From KBS50 sp042666615 (lineage in GTDB: Bacteria; Actinomycetota; Actinomycetes; Mycobacteriales; Micromonosporaceae): a stretch of DNA of 64,000 nucleotides. The notes beneath the pieces were generated by a model, which saw only the letters and a program-made list of their open reading frames with translations, made no database searches and was not told where the DNA came from. The number at the start of each line of letters is the position of its first letter. Positions within the stretch are counted from its first letter, which is position 1. The stretch lies in assembly GCF_042666615.1 (NCBI RefSeq), contig NZ_JBHTDD010000001.1, positions 310,001-374,000 of the forward strand, in the 5' to 3' direction. A program made the translations under genes and the position numbers. Positions 40,392 to 48,939 of the stretch are shown here, piece after piece.

Positions 40392-41080
40392 CGGGCGTTC
40401 TCCTGAGCGAACCGGGCCGCGATGTCGCGGCCACCCAGTACCTGTCCGGCGCCGGAAAGGGGTTCCCGGATCTTTTCGGAGGATCGCAACTCCCCCTCGC
40501 GCGCCAGCTTGTCCAGCTTCTTGCGGGCCCGGAACAACCGGGAACGCACCGTGCCGACCGGCACCCCGAGAGCCTCGGCGGCCTCGGAATAGTCGAGTCC
40601 GGACCACACGCACAGCACCAACACCTCACGCTCCTGCTTCCGCAGGGCCGCCAGCGCGGTGCGTACCGCGGCCAGACGATCCGCGTCGTCGATGCGGTCG
40701 GCGAGTTCATCGGCGAAATCCGGCGAGATCTCGGCCCTGGGTAATCGAGCCAGCGCGCCGTCGTACCGCCGAGCGGCCCGCCGCACGTTCCGTACGACGT
40801 TCGTGGCGACCCCCAGCAGCCAGGGACGCAGCGACCCGCGTTCGGCACCGGCGTCGATCGTCTGCCGTAACCGCCACGCCTCGAGGAAGGTCAGGGACAC
40901 CGCGTCCTCCGCGGTCGACCAGTTCCCGGTCAGCCGGAAGGCGTGGTTGTACACCGAACGGGCGTGTTCGTCGAAGAGTTCCCGGAACGCCTCGGGATCT
41001 CCGGTGCGCGCCCGGGCGCGCAGGCTCATCTCCACATACCGGCCTGTCCCGCCGGGCGATCGGGTTCCCGTGACCCGCAT
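40388..41080 (-). CDS. ECF-family RNA polymerase sigma factor
   Basis: About 230 residues. Region 2 is seen in FRELFDEHARSVYNHAFRLTGN and STAEDAVSLTFLEAWR. Region 4 is LRKQEREVLVLCVWSGLDYSEA with EALGVPVGTVRSRLFRAR. A C-terminal extension of about 45 residues follows region 4. ATG at 41080 has GAGGGA seven bases upstream; ATG at 41029 would also keep both regions. Its stop overlaps the membrane-anchored partner by four bases. This is the second sigma-partner pair in the window. Confidence 0.9.
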   Translation of the reverse strand: MRVTGTRSPGGTGRYVEMSLRARARTGDPEAFRELFDEHARSVYNHAFRLTGNWSTAEDAVSLTFLEAWRLRQTIDAGAERGSLRPWLLGVATNVVRNVRRAARRYDGALARLPRAEISPDFADELADRIDDADRLAAVRTALAALRKQEREVLVLCVWSGLDYSEAAEALGVPVGTVRSRLFRARKKLDKLAREGELRSSEKIREPLSGAGQVLGGRDIAARFAQENAR

Positions 41081-41102
41081 CACGACATCCCTCGTCCTCC
41101 TT

Positions 41103-41170
41103 CCCGTCGATCTAGGGCAGATGGTCGTGAATAGAGATCGACTCACGACCATCTGCCCTAGATCGACGGG
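41103..41170 (-). terminator. Exceptionally long perfect hairpin after the maltose operon
   Basis: Arms of 28 complementary bases (41103-41130 and 41143-41170) enclose a 12-base loop containing GATCGAC. The left arm begins CCCGTCGATCTAGGG and ends GGTCGTGA. It lies 15 bases after the stop of the malG-type gene and about 23 bases before the sigma-factor start on the same strand, so it probably stops the operon transcript. Confidence 0.85.
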
Positions 41171-41184
41171 GAAGTGGGGAGGGC

Positions 41185-42042
41185 TCAGCCCTTGACGGCG
41201 CCGGCGGTGAGGCCGGAGACGATGTAGCGCTGGAGGAACTGGAAGACGGCCACCGTCGGGATCGCGGTGAGCAGCGTCCCGGCCGCGAAAATGCCGAAGT
41301 TGTTGTTCCGTTCGTTGCCGTTGAGCAGCCCGAACATCCCGACCGCGAGGGTCTTGGCCTCCGGGTCGGTGAGAAAGACGTTGGCGATCAGGAACTCGTT
41401 GATCGTCGTGATGAAGGACAGCAGCCCGGCCACCGCGAGGATCGGCGCCACCAGCGGCAGCATGATGCGCAGGAACACCTGGCTGTGCGTGGCACCGTCC
41501 ATGACGGCCGACTCGTCCAGTTCCCGCGGCAGCGTGTCGAAGAAGCCCTTCATCAACCAGGTGTTCACGCCCAGCGCCCCACCGAGGTAGAGCAGGATGA
41601 GGCTCCACGGAGTGTTGAAGCCGATCGACGGCCACAGATTCGTGATCGTGTTGAACACCAGAAAGATCGCGACAATCGCCAGGAACTGCGGGAACATCTG
41701 GATCAGCAATAGCGAGAGCAGCCCCACCCGGCGCCCGGCGAACCGCATCCGGGAGAACGCGTACGCGGCCAGCGCGGACAGCACCAGCGACACCGCCGCC
41801 GCCAACCCCGCGATCAGCAGCGAGTTGAGGAACCACCAGCCGAACTTGGTCCGGTTGAACAGATTGCCGAAGTTTTCCACCGACACGCCCTGGGTGGGCA
41901 CCAGATCGGTGGAATTCAACGTGCCGATCGGGTTCAACGCCGCCGAGAAGACGAACACGATGGGAAACAGGCTGAACAGCACGGCCAGCACTCCGACCAG
42001 ATGCCGCCAGCCGACCCGGGCGAACCAACGACGCCCACTCAC
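41185..42042 (-). CDS. malG: Maltose-type ABC transporter permease, MalG
   Basis: 285 residues with six helices. The EAA loop that contacts the ATPase is ELDESAVMDGATHSQVFLRIMLP (about 188-210; core EAAxxDGA seen as DESAVMDGA). LSALAAYAFSRMRF precedes it. It forms the pore with MalF. The start overlaps the malF stop by four bases, and it is the last gene of the operon. No malK-type ATPase is encoded here, as in actinomycetes that share one ATPase (MsiK) among sugar systems. Confidence 0.88.
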   Translation of the reverse strand: MSGRRWFARVGWRHLVGVLAVLFSLFPIVFVFSAALNPIGTLNSTDLVPTQGVSVENFGNLFNRTKFGWWFLNSLLIAGLAAAVSLVLSALAAYAFSRMRFAGRRVGLLSLLLIQMFPQFLAIVAIFLVFNTITNLWPSIGFNTPWSLILLYLGGALGVNTWLMKGFFDTLPRELDESAVMDGATHSQVFLRIMLPLVAPILAVAGLLSFITTINEFLIANVFLTDPEAKTLAVGMFGLLNGNERNNNFGIFAAGTLLTAIPTVAVFQFLQRYIVSGLTAGAVKG

Positions 42043-43664
42043 GAGTAGACCTCCTCCTGGGCACGGGTACGCCGGAAGCTGACCGCCGAGATGATCGCCA
42101 CAAGCGTGAAGATGAACACCGACACCGCGGCGGCGAAGCCGTACTGGGCACCCGCGCCGCCGAAGGCCAACCGGTAGGTGAACGTGATCAGCAGGTCGGT
42201 GGCGCCGACCGTCGAGTTGTCCGCCGGGAACGGTCCACCCTCGGTGGTCAGGTAGATCGCGTTGAAGTTGTTGAAGTTGAACGCGAACGACGAGATCAGC
42301 AGCGGGGCGAGGGCGATCAGCAGCAGCGGCAGGGTGACCCGGCGGAACGATTGCCAGGGCGTCGCCCCGTCGATGGCGCTGGCCTCGGTCATCTCCGTGG
42401 GGATGGCCTGGAGAGCGCCGGTGGAGACCAGGAACATGTATGGGTAGCCGAGCCAGAGCTGCACCATGATCACCGCGAACCGGGCGGTCCAGTCCCCGCC
42501 GAACCAGTCCACCCCCAACCCGAACAGGTTGTTGATCAGACCGAAGTCGGCGTTGAACATGTCCCGCCAGACCAGCAGCATCGCGAACGACGGCATGGCG
42601 TACGGCAGGATCAGCAGCACCCGGTAGAGATTCCGGCCCCGGACCCGGGGCGAGTGCAGCGCCAGCGCGCAGAACACCCCCAGCACGAACGTGCCGCCGG
42701 TGGAGGCGAGCGCGAAACCGAGGTTCCAGAGCAGGCTGCCGAGGAACGGCCCGGAGATCGTCCGATCGGTGATCACCCGGGTGAAGTTGTCCAGTCCCAC
42801 GCCGACACGCCAGCCCTGGGCCAACCGCTCACCATCGGCGGCCACGAAGGAACCGGTCTCGTCGTCGGCCTCCCAGGTCTTGCCGGACTCGGCGTCGCGG
42901 ACGCAGTCGCAACCCTCGTCGTAGGCACGGACGGCCTTTCCGGCGTACGCGCGGGTCAGGCCCTTGGAACGGATGGCGCCCTCGTCGGTGGGCACCACCA
43001 GGTCGGTGATCTCCTTGCTGCGCAGGCTGGCCTGACCGACGTTGAGCACGGTGTAGCCCTCGGCCGCGGTGACCTTGCCGCCCGCGGCGGTGGTGACGTC
43101 GCCCCTGTCGATCGGCCGGAGTCCGCCCGCGTCGCCGACCGAGACCTGGCCGGTACTCGGATCGGTGATCAGGAATACCAGCGGCCCCGTCGCCGGGTCG
43201 CCGCTGCTGGCGACCGAGAGGAGGTACTCGGTCGAGCCGGGGATCTGCACCACCGAGGCGGTCTGGATCGCGGTGATCGCGTCCTGCTTGCCGCCACGGT
43301 GGCCGTCGCCGAAGTTGCTGAACGCGGTGCCCAGCGTGAGCGCCACGGGCAGCACCTGGAACACGATGAGGAACAGCGTGCCGGGCACCAGGTACTTGGC
43401 GGGGATGTGTCGCGGCGTGAGGTAGAGGTAGAACAGTCCCGCGGTGACCGCGATCAGGACCGCGAGACCGGCCCAGGCCCGCGCCTCGACCAGCGGGAAG
43501 GCCGCCCAGATCGCGATCCCGGCGACCAGGCCGAGCAGCACGACCTTGACGGCGAGACCGGCGGCGGTCACCGGGGCCTCGTTGCGGCGGAGGGACCGGC
43601 CGGTTCCGGCCGGCCCCCGGCGCGGCGACCCGTTGGTCGCCGCGCCGGGCAGCTCGGTCGTCAT
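42039..43664 (-). CDS. malF: Maltose-type ABC transporter permease, MalF
   Basis: 541 residues, long for an ABC sugar permease. Three N-terminal helices precede an extracytoplasmic insert of about 180 residues (about 115-295), comparable to the P2 domain of MalF. The insert holds a close cysteine pair EGCDCVRD at 252/254. The transport core follows with EAA loop TEMTEASAIDGATPWQSF. Its ATG directly abuts the malE stop (TAGATG), and its end overlaps malG by four bases. The insert suggests a direct contact with the binding protein. Confidence 0.88.
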   Translation of the reverse strand: MTTELPGAATNGSPRRGPAGTGRSLRRNEAPVTAAGLAVKVVLLGLVAGIAIWAAFPLVEARAWAGLAVLIAVTAGLFYLYLTPRHIPAKYLVPGTLFLIVFQVLPVALTLGTAFSNFGDGHRGGKQDAITAIQTASVVQIPGSTEYLLSVASSGDPATGPLVFLITDPSTGQVSVGDAGGLRPIDRGDVTTAAGGKVTAAEGYTVLNVGQASLRSKEITDLVVPTDEGAIRSKGLTRAYAGKAVRAYDEGCDCVRDAESGKTWEADDETGSFVAADGERLAQGWRVGVGLDNFTRVITDRTISGPFLGSLLWNLGFALASTGGTFVLGVFCALALHSPRVRGRNLYRVLLILPYAMPSFAMLLVWRDMFNADFGLINNLFGLGVDWFGGDWTARFAVIMVQLWLGYPYMFLVSTGALQAIPTEMTEASAIDGATPWQSFRRVTLPLLLIALAPLLISSFAFNFNNFNAIYLTTEGGPFPADNSTVGATDLLITFTYRLAFGGAGAQYGFAAAVSVFIFTLVAIISAVSFRRTRAQEEVYS

Positions 43665-44912
43665 CTACTTGATCTGGCCAGCGATCGTGTTACCGGCGGC
43701 GGTGATCGTCTTGGTGGGGTCGGCCCCACCGACGATCGCGGCCTCGGCCTTGCCGAACGGGTCCCAGATTGCCGCCATGGCGGGGATCGCCGGCAGGACC
43801 TGGCCGTTCTTGCCGGCCTCGGTGAACTTCGCCAGGTCCGGGTCGTTGCCCTTGACCTTGTCGAACGCGGCGGTGAGCGCCGGCGGCCGCGGCTCGGCCT
43901 CGTACAGCGCCACGGCGAGTTCCGGGGTGCTTGTGTAGTTGGTCACGAACTCCTGGGCGAGAACCTTGTTCTTGCCCTTGGCCGCCACGTAGAACGCCTG
44001 CACGCCGACGAAGGGCTGGGCCTCCTTGCCGCCGGCGAAGCCGGGGATCGGCGAGATGTCGTACGCGATGTTGGCCTTCTTGGCGTCCGCGACCGCCCAC
44101 GGCCCGGAGACCAGGTAGGCGCACTTCTTGGCGGTGAAGGTGGCGATCGAGTTGGTGTCGCTGATGGACCGCTTGAGCGCGCCGGCGCCCTTCTCACCGA
44201 GTTCGCCGATCTTCTTGAACGCGGCGATCGACTCCGGCTTGCCCACGCCCAGGTCCTTGGGGTCGTAGTCGCCGTTGGCCGCGGTGCCGAACAGGTAGCC
44301 GCCGGCCGAGGTGTAGAGCGGGTAGATGTGGTACGCGTCACCGTTCTGCCCGACCTGCAGGCAGAGGATCTCGCTTGCCTTCTTCTGCGACTGGAGCTGC
44401 TTGCCGGTGGCGACCAGTTCCTCGATGGTCTTGGGCGCCTGGGGAGCCAGCTCGGTGTTGCGGATCAGCGCGAGGTTCTCCATCGCGTACGGCACGCCGT
44501 AGACCTGGCCGTTGAACGTGACCGCCTTGACGGCGGTCTCGTTGAACGCGCTCTTCTGCTCGCTGGAGAGCTGGACCGGCTCGATGGCCCCGTTCTGCAC
44601 CAGGTTGCCGATCCAGTCGTGCGCGCCGACCACCACGTCGGGCCCGCTGCCCTGCTGGGAGGCCGTGACGAAGTTGGTCTGCAGTTCCTTCGAGACGGCC
44701 TGCACCTCGACGGTGACGCCGTTCTCCGCGCCGAACTTCTCGGCGAACGGCTGGAGGGCGGCGGTGCGCTTGTCGTCGGCCCAGATCACCAGCTTGCCGC
44801 CGGCGGCCTGGGATGACTCGTTGGCGGCCGGCTCGTTGCCGTCGCCACCACAGCCGGTGGCGGCGAGCGCCAGGCCGAAGACGGCGACCACACCCGCGGT
44901 ACGGATGCGCAT
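43665..44912 (-). CDS. malE: Maltose-type ABC transporter substrate-binding lipoprotein, MalE
   Basis: 415 residues. A lipobox LAATGCG near residue 21 gives a lipoprotein. The mature cluster B binding fold starts KLVIWADDKRTAALQPFAEKF and includes GSGPDVVVGAHDWIGNL, NGQVYGVPYAMENLALI and AYLVSGPWAVADAKK. These are typical of maltose/maltodextrin-binding proteins (the VPYAxExxALxYN and GPWA segments). The ATG at 44912 has AGGAG at good distance. A divergent LacI gene and paired operator-like sites lie upstream, so expression is sugar controlled. Confidence 0.9.
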   Translation of the reverse strand: MRIRTAGVVAVFGLALAATGCGGDGNEPAANESSQAAGGKLVIWADDKRTAALQPFAEKFGAENGVTVEVQAVSKELQTNFVTASQQGSGPDVVVGAHDWIGNLVQNGAIEPVQLSSEQKSAFNETAVKAVTFNGQVYGVPYAMENLALIRNTELAPQAPKTIEELVATGKQLQSQKKASEILCLQVGQNGDAYHIYPLYTSAGGYLFGTAANGDYDPKDLGVGKPESIAAFKKIGELGEKGAGALKRSISDTNSIATFTAKKCAYLVSGPWAVADAKKANIAYDISPIPGFAGGKEAQPFVGVQAFYVAAKGKNKVLAQEFVTNYTSTPELAVALYEAEPRPPALTAAFDKVKGNDPDLAKFTEAGKNGQVLPAIPAMAAIWDPFGKAEAAIVGGADPTKTITAAGNTIAGQIK

Positions 44913-45069
44913 CGGTACTCCTGTCGATCGTGGTCGGGCCGTGTGGTGCGACGGTCCGACGGGGGTGGGGGAAATCGTTCCCGCCGCGCTGGGCGGACCC
45001 TGTTGCGGGTGTACGGGTAACCGGCGTCGATGAGCATCGAGCCGCGCGTGTCGCGTGGCCGGGACGTTA

Positions 45070-45115
45070 GCAAGAAGTTGCAAAGAATGGAAGGGCTTGC
45101 ACTGTAACCCGCAAG
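45070..45115. promoter_or_regulatory. Candidate LacI/MalR operator region
   Basis: Four half-sites of the GCAAG/CTTGC type: GCAAG (45070-45074), GTTGCAA (45077-45083), CTTGC (45096-45100) and GCAAG (45111-45115). They resemble the CTTGCAG-like repeats bound by MalR in streptomycetes. They lie between the divergent malE and lacI-type starts. Confidence 0.6.
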
Positions 45116-45142
45116 AAACGCCGCGTGCGTTAAGGTGCCGCC

Positions 45143-46186
45143 ATGCGCGCACGACTATCCGACATCGCCCAACAGGCTCAGGTGAGCGAGGCCACGGTGT
45201 CGCGCGTGCTGAACGACCGGCCCGGTGTCGCCCCGGAAACCCGTCAGGCGGTGCTTACCGCGCTCGACGTGCTCGGCTACGAACGCCCGGCCCGGCTCCG
45301 CAAGCGCAGCGCCGGACTGGTCGGCCTGGTCGTGCCCGAACTGGAGAACCCGATCTTTCCGGCGTTCGCCCAGATCATCGAGTCGGCGCTGGCCCAGTCG
45401 GGCTTCACCCCGGTGCTGTGCACCCAGTCCCCGGGCGGCGTCACCGAGGACGAGTACGTCGAGATGCTGCTCGACCGGCAGGTCTCCGGCATCGTCTTTG
45501 TCTCCGGGCTGCACGCCGACACCGCCGCCGACCACGACCGGTACCGGACCCTCATCGCCCGCCCGCTCCCGGTCGTCATGATCAATGGGTACGCCCCCGG
45601 CATCCCGGCGCCGTTCGTCTCCTGCGACGAACAGGGCGCCGCCGACCTGGCCGTGACCCACCTCATCGCGCTCGGCCACCGGCGGATCGGTTTGATCACC
45701 GGACCAAGCCGCTTCGTCCCGGTGCGGCGCAAGGTGGCCGGCTTCCGCTCCGCGATGAAGCGCCTGGTAGGTCTCGACGAGGCCGACGTCGATGAGTTGG
45801 CCGAGCTGTCCCTGTTCGGGGTGGAGGGTGGCGAGGCCGCCGCCGGTCGGCTCATCGACCGTGGCGTCACCGGCCTGGTCTGCGGCTCCGATCTGATGGC
45901 CCTCGGCGCGATCCGCGCGGCCCGGCAGCGCGGCCTCGTGGTGCCCCAGGACGTGTCGGTGGTCGGCTTCGACGACTCCCCGCTGATGGCGTTCACCGAC
46001 CCGCCGCTGACCACCATGCGACAGCCGGTCGCGCCGATGGCGGTGGCCGCCGTGCGGGCGCTGGTCGACGAGATCAACGGGCACCCGGCCCCGCACACCG
46101 AGTACGTCTTCCGCACCGAACTCGTGGTCCGCGGCTCGACGGCCACCGCCCCGACCGGCGCCACCGCCCCCCTCGCCGCCGTGTAG
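45143..46186 (+). CDS. LacI-family regulator, MalR-like
   Basis: 347 residues. The N-terminal helix-turn-helix is LSDIAQQAQVSEATVSRVLN (residues about 5-24), with hinge LRKRSAGLVGLVVPE. A sugar-binding core follows with GHRRIGLITG, SVVGFDDSPLMAF and PPLTTMRQP. AAGGTG precedes the ATG at 45143. It is divergent from a maltose-type operon with operator-like repeats between, so it most likely represses malEFG and is released by a sugar. The gene stands alone on its strand, with a VOC-protein gene following. Confidence 0.9.
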   Translation: MRARLSDIAQQAQVSEATVSRVLNDRPGVAPETRQAVLTALDVLGYERPARLRKRSAGLVGLVVPELENPIFPAFAQIIESALAQSGFTPVLCTQSPGGVTEDEYVEMLLDRQVSGIVFVSGLHADTAADHDRYRTLIARPLPVVMINGYAPGIPAPFVSCDEQGAADLAVTHLIALGHRRIGLITGPSRFVPVRRKVAGFRSAMKRLVGLDEADVDELAELSLFGVEGGEAAAGRLIDRGVTGLVCGSDLMALGAIRAARQRGLVVPQDVSVVGFDDSPLMAFTDPPLTTMRQPVAPMAVAAVRALVDEINGHPAPHTEYVFRTELVVRGSTATAPTGATAPLAAV

Positions 46187-46222
46187 CAAACGGCGCCGAG
46201 CGCCGAACTAGAGTCGGCAGAC

Positions 46223-46594
46223 GTGATCGCCGATCTGCAATGCGTCGTGCTGGACTGCGCGGACCCGACCGCGCTCGCCGACTTCTACCAGGCTCTACTC
46301 GGTGGGACAGTCAACCAGCCGGACCGGCGGTGGGCGCTCGGCGACGGCTGGGCGACGCTGCACGCGCCGTCCGGTCTGGTGCTCGCCTTCCAGCGGATTG
46401 CTTTCTATCAGCCGCCGACATGGCCGGACCCGACCCGGCCGCAGCAGTTCCATCTGGACTTCGGCGTCGCGGACCTGGATCGCGCCCATGAGCGCGTGCT
46501 GGCCCTCGGGGCGAGGCTGCTGACCGAGGACGAGCGGGGCTGGCGGGTGTACGCCGACCCGGCCGGGCACCCGTTCTGCCTGATCCGGCACTGA
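46223..46594 (+). CDS. VOC-superfamily (glyoxalase-like) protein
   Basis: 123 residues with the two-repeat vicinal oxygen chelate fold: LQCVVLDCADPTALADFYQ at the start and FHLDFGVADLDRAHERV in the second half, ending DPAGHPFCLIRH. Metal-binding His residues are not all conserved, so it may bind a ligand instead of catalysing. The start GTG at 46223 has no ribosome site, but TAGAGT lies eight bases upstream, consistent with a leaderless transcript. Confidence 0.78.
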   Translation: MIADLQCVVLDCADPTALADFYQALLGGTVNQPDRRWALGDGWATLHAPSGLVLAFQRIAFYQPPTWPDPTRPQQFHLDFGVADLDRAHERVLALGARLLTEDERGWRVYADPAGHPFCLIRH

Positions 46595-47241
46595 ACCACT
46601 TGATCCGCCACTTAACGACGCGATCGCCGGACCGGGCAGCTCTCGCTCCCGGGCGAGCCGCGTCCCGGGGCAGTCCTCGCGGGAACCGACAATTCGCCTT
46701 CTCGGTCAGTCCATTGGCCCGGCACCGCCGGACCTGTGAATGACGGCGCTGCACCGTCCCAGGCACGGTGAACGCGTCGATCGTTGCGCCCGATCCGGTC
46801 CGCCCCGTAAGCGGTGACGGGCGGCACCGCCGCCTGACGCCGAGCCTGCCGGGTTCGCATTCCGACTCATCGGGTAAGACCCGCTCAGCCCCTGGTCGTC
46901 CGGCGAGCCACAGGCCGCCGGGCGGCCAGGTCATCGCGGTGCGCCGCGTCGGAACCCAGCCCGCCGCACTGCCCCATGATCGACTCCAGCCGAACTCCCC
47001 GAGCGCCCACCTCATGCGGGCGGCCAGGTCGCCTCCGCCCCAGTCATGATCGACTCAAGATCGGCGATACAGGGCTGTTCGAGCGGGTGGACACCCCTGG
47101 TACGCCGACATCGAGTCGATCACGTCCGGGTTGGCGCACCGGGCGGACGGCTACCAGCAGGACTCGACGAGCACGGCAAGCAAAGCGAGCACGGCAGGCA
47201 GCCGGGTGCCGTCCGGTTGGACGGCCGCCGTCGAAACGCCG
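46595..47241. other. 647-base gene-free stretch with duplicated fragments
   Basis: No supportable gene. It contains two copies of GGGCGGCCAGGTC (46920-46932, 47018-47030), each followed by CATGATCGACTC (46975-46986, 47045-47056). A plus-strand stretch near 47079-47170 reads like a short protein fragment (WYADIESITSGLAHRADGY), but has no start or family match I recognise. It could be a decayed gene or a repeat-rich spacer. Confidence 0.55.
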
Positions 47242-47712
47242 TCAGAATGGTCCGGGATCGGGATGCGTACCGGTGAGCATGGTGGCGATCCGGGCGAAGC
47301 CGGCTCGGATCTCGCCCTCCCCTGGAGGGACCGCTGGCGTATGCCGGGGGCGCTCCGACACCATGGGTAGTTCCTCGTCGGCCAGGGCGTCCGGATAGTC
47401 GCCGTAGATCTCGGCGTCCTCCAGCTCGGCCGTGTCGTCCTCGGCCACGCTCCGGGCCGCCTCGATCTCACCCCGGATCTCGTCCGCCGACACGGCCGCG
47501 ACCAACGGCTCCACCACCGCCATCAGTTGTTCATCGGCGACCACCGCCTCGGCCAGCGCCAACGCGTGTAGCCGCTCGTAGGGTCCGCAGACCACCGGTT
47601 CCCACTCGTCGGCCTCGTCGAGCGGGCCGAAGGTGACTACCCACGGCCGGTTCAGCATCGGCGAGTCGTCCGGCAGTTCCAACGTCACAAGTGCGCCCAC
47701 GCGCCTCATCAT
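47242..47712 (-). CDS. Hypothetical acidic protein
   Basis: About 156 residues, rich in Glu, Asp and Ala, without transmembrane helix. The start may be ATG at 47712 or three bases in. Visible segments are LVTLELPDDSPMLNRPWVV, CGPYERLHALALAEAVVADEQ and a helical Glu-rich middle, then a Pro-rich end. I do not recognise a family. It follows the YihY gene on the same strand, with about 80 bases between. Confidence 0.6.
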   Translation of the reverse strand: MMRRVGALVTLELPDDSPMLNRPWVVTFGPLDEADEWEPVVCGPYERLHALALAEAVVADEQLMAVVEPLVAAVSADEIRGEIEAARSVAEDDTAELEDAEIYGDYPDALADEELPMVSERPRHTPAVPPGEGEIRAGFARIATMLTGTHPDPGPF

Positions 47713-47792
47713 GTCGGCCGACGACCGGCTCTCGGCGGCATTTGCCAGTTTTGCCGCTCTCGCCGTTTGGCGCGTGATTAACGCCTGCTCCG

Positions 47793-48896
47793 TTACTCCT
47801 CGTCGCTTCGATCGTTTTTCGATTTTCGATCGATGGCGATCCGGTCATCAGAGTCCTCGGTCCCACCACCCGGTTTCCGCTTCGATGACACGGGACGAGT
47901 CGACACTCCCTCCGCCCGCTCGGACGATTCCTCGGGTTCCGGCTCCTCATGGGATGCCACCGGATCGGGCGGCGCCGATGCCGGCGGCAGCGACGGTGGG
48001 GGCGCGACCACCTCGGGCGGCCGGCCACCCGCCAGATCCACCACCCGTCCATGGTCGCTCGTCGCCGCCAACGCCGCCGCGAACAGCAGCAACTGGTTGA
48101 GCAGGTAGAGGTAGAGCAGCAGGCCGACCGCACCGGCGATCACCGTGTACGCCGGGTTGCGCTCGGTCCGGACCACCAGGATGCGCCCCAGCGTGTTCAG
48201 CAGGGTGATGCCGACCGCCAGGAACAGGATCGCCGGGCGTAGCCGCCGTCGACTGATCTTCACCCGCGGCACCGCCACCATCAGCACCGTCGCCAGCACC
48301 AGGTTCACCAGGACGCTGAGGGCACCGCTGAGGATCGACGTCCCGGCTGAGCCGGTGCTGCGCAGCAGCCAGCGCAACAACGTCTCGAGGGCGTCGATCG
48401 CCGCGACCGAGGCGCCGAGCAGCAGGAATACCCCGAGCAGCACCGCCAGGTCGATGAACCACCGGATGATGATGTTGCCCGGCTGCTGCTGGAGTCCATA
48501 GATCAACCGCTGGGAGGAGCGGATCGCTTCCACCCAGCCGACCCCCGTGAAGATCAGAATGAGCCCGCCGACCACGCTCGCCGTACCGCTGCTCTGCAGG
48601 ATCCCGTTGAGATCGACGAACGGCAGGTTCTGGGCGAGAAAGTCGGCCACCGCGACCCGGACGCCGGCGCTGCGCTTGATGATCACACCGAAGACCGAGT
48701 ACGCCACCAGACCGAGCGCGAAGACCGCGAAGAACCCGTAGTAGGCGATCGCCGCGGCCAGCCGCCCGCCCAGCACGTCCATGTAGCGCATGAGCGCCCG
48801 CCAGAAATGGTCGAACCACCGGGACCGGCCACGCAGCCGCGCGACCGCGCGATCAAAGCCCGCTTCGATCCGGGCGACAAGGTTCACGCCGGACAT
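47793..48896 (-). CDS. YihY/BrkB-family inner-membrane protein
   Basis: 367 residues. Six transmembrane helices lie in the first about 280 residues with the YihY pattern LAAAIAYYGFFAVFALGLV and LIFTGVGWVEAIRSSQRLIYG, then VLLGVFLLLGASVAAID. A cytoplasmic tail of about 85 residues follows, Pro-rich and then strongly charged (KRKPGGGTEDSDDR). YihY proteins were earlier thought to be RNase BN; the actual function is unresolved. The ATG at 48896 lacks a strong ribosome site. It is downstream of the RNA ligase-like gene on the same strand. Confidence 0.85.
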   Translation of the reverse strand: MSGVNLVARIEAGFDRAVARLRGRSRWFDHFWRALMRYMDVLGGRLAAAIAYYGFFAVFALGLVAYSVFGVIIKRSAGVRVAVADFLAQNLPFVDLNGILQSSGTASVVGGLILIFTGVGWVEAIRSSQRLIYGLQQQPGNIIIRWFIDLAVLLGVFLLLGASVAAIDALETLLRWLLRSTGSAGTSILSGALSVLVNLVLATVLMVAVPRVKISRRRLRPAILFLAVGITLLNTLGRILVVRTERNPAYTVIAGAVGLLLYLYLLNQLLLFAAALAATSDHGRVVDLAGGRPPEVVAPPPSLPPASAPPDPVASHEEPEPEESSERAEGVSTRPVSSKRKPGGGTEDSDDRIAIDRKSKNDRSDEE

Positions 48897-48939
48897 CCTC
48901 GCCGATCCCGGCCCGATCCGGCGGGTCGACCCACCCCGG

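Noticed and set aside
42351..44816. 821-residue plus-strand frame across malF and malE
   Set aside because: Antisense shadow with His/Arg/Gly-rich composition and no domains.
46311..47015. Minus-strand frame over the VOC gene and the gene-free spacer
   Set aside because: It is mostly antisense to the VOC protein and becomes Arg-rich noise in the spacer; no ribosome site or motif.
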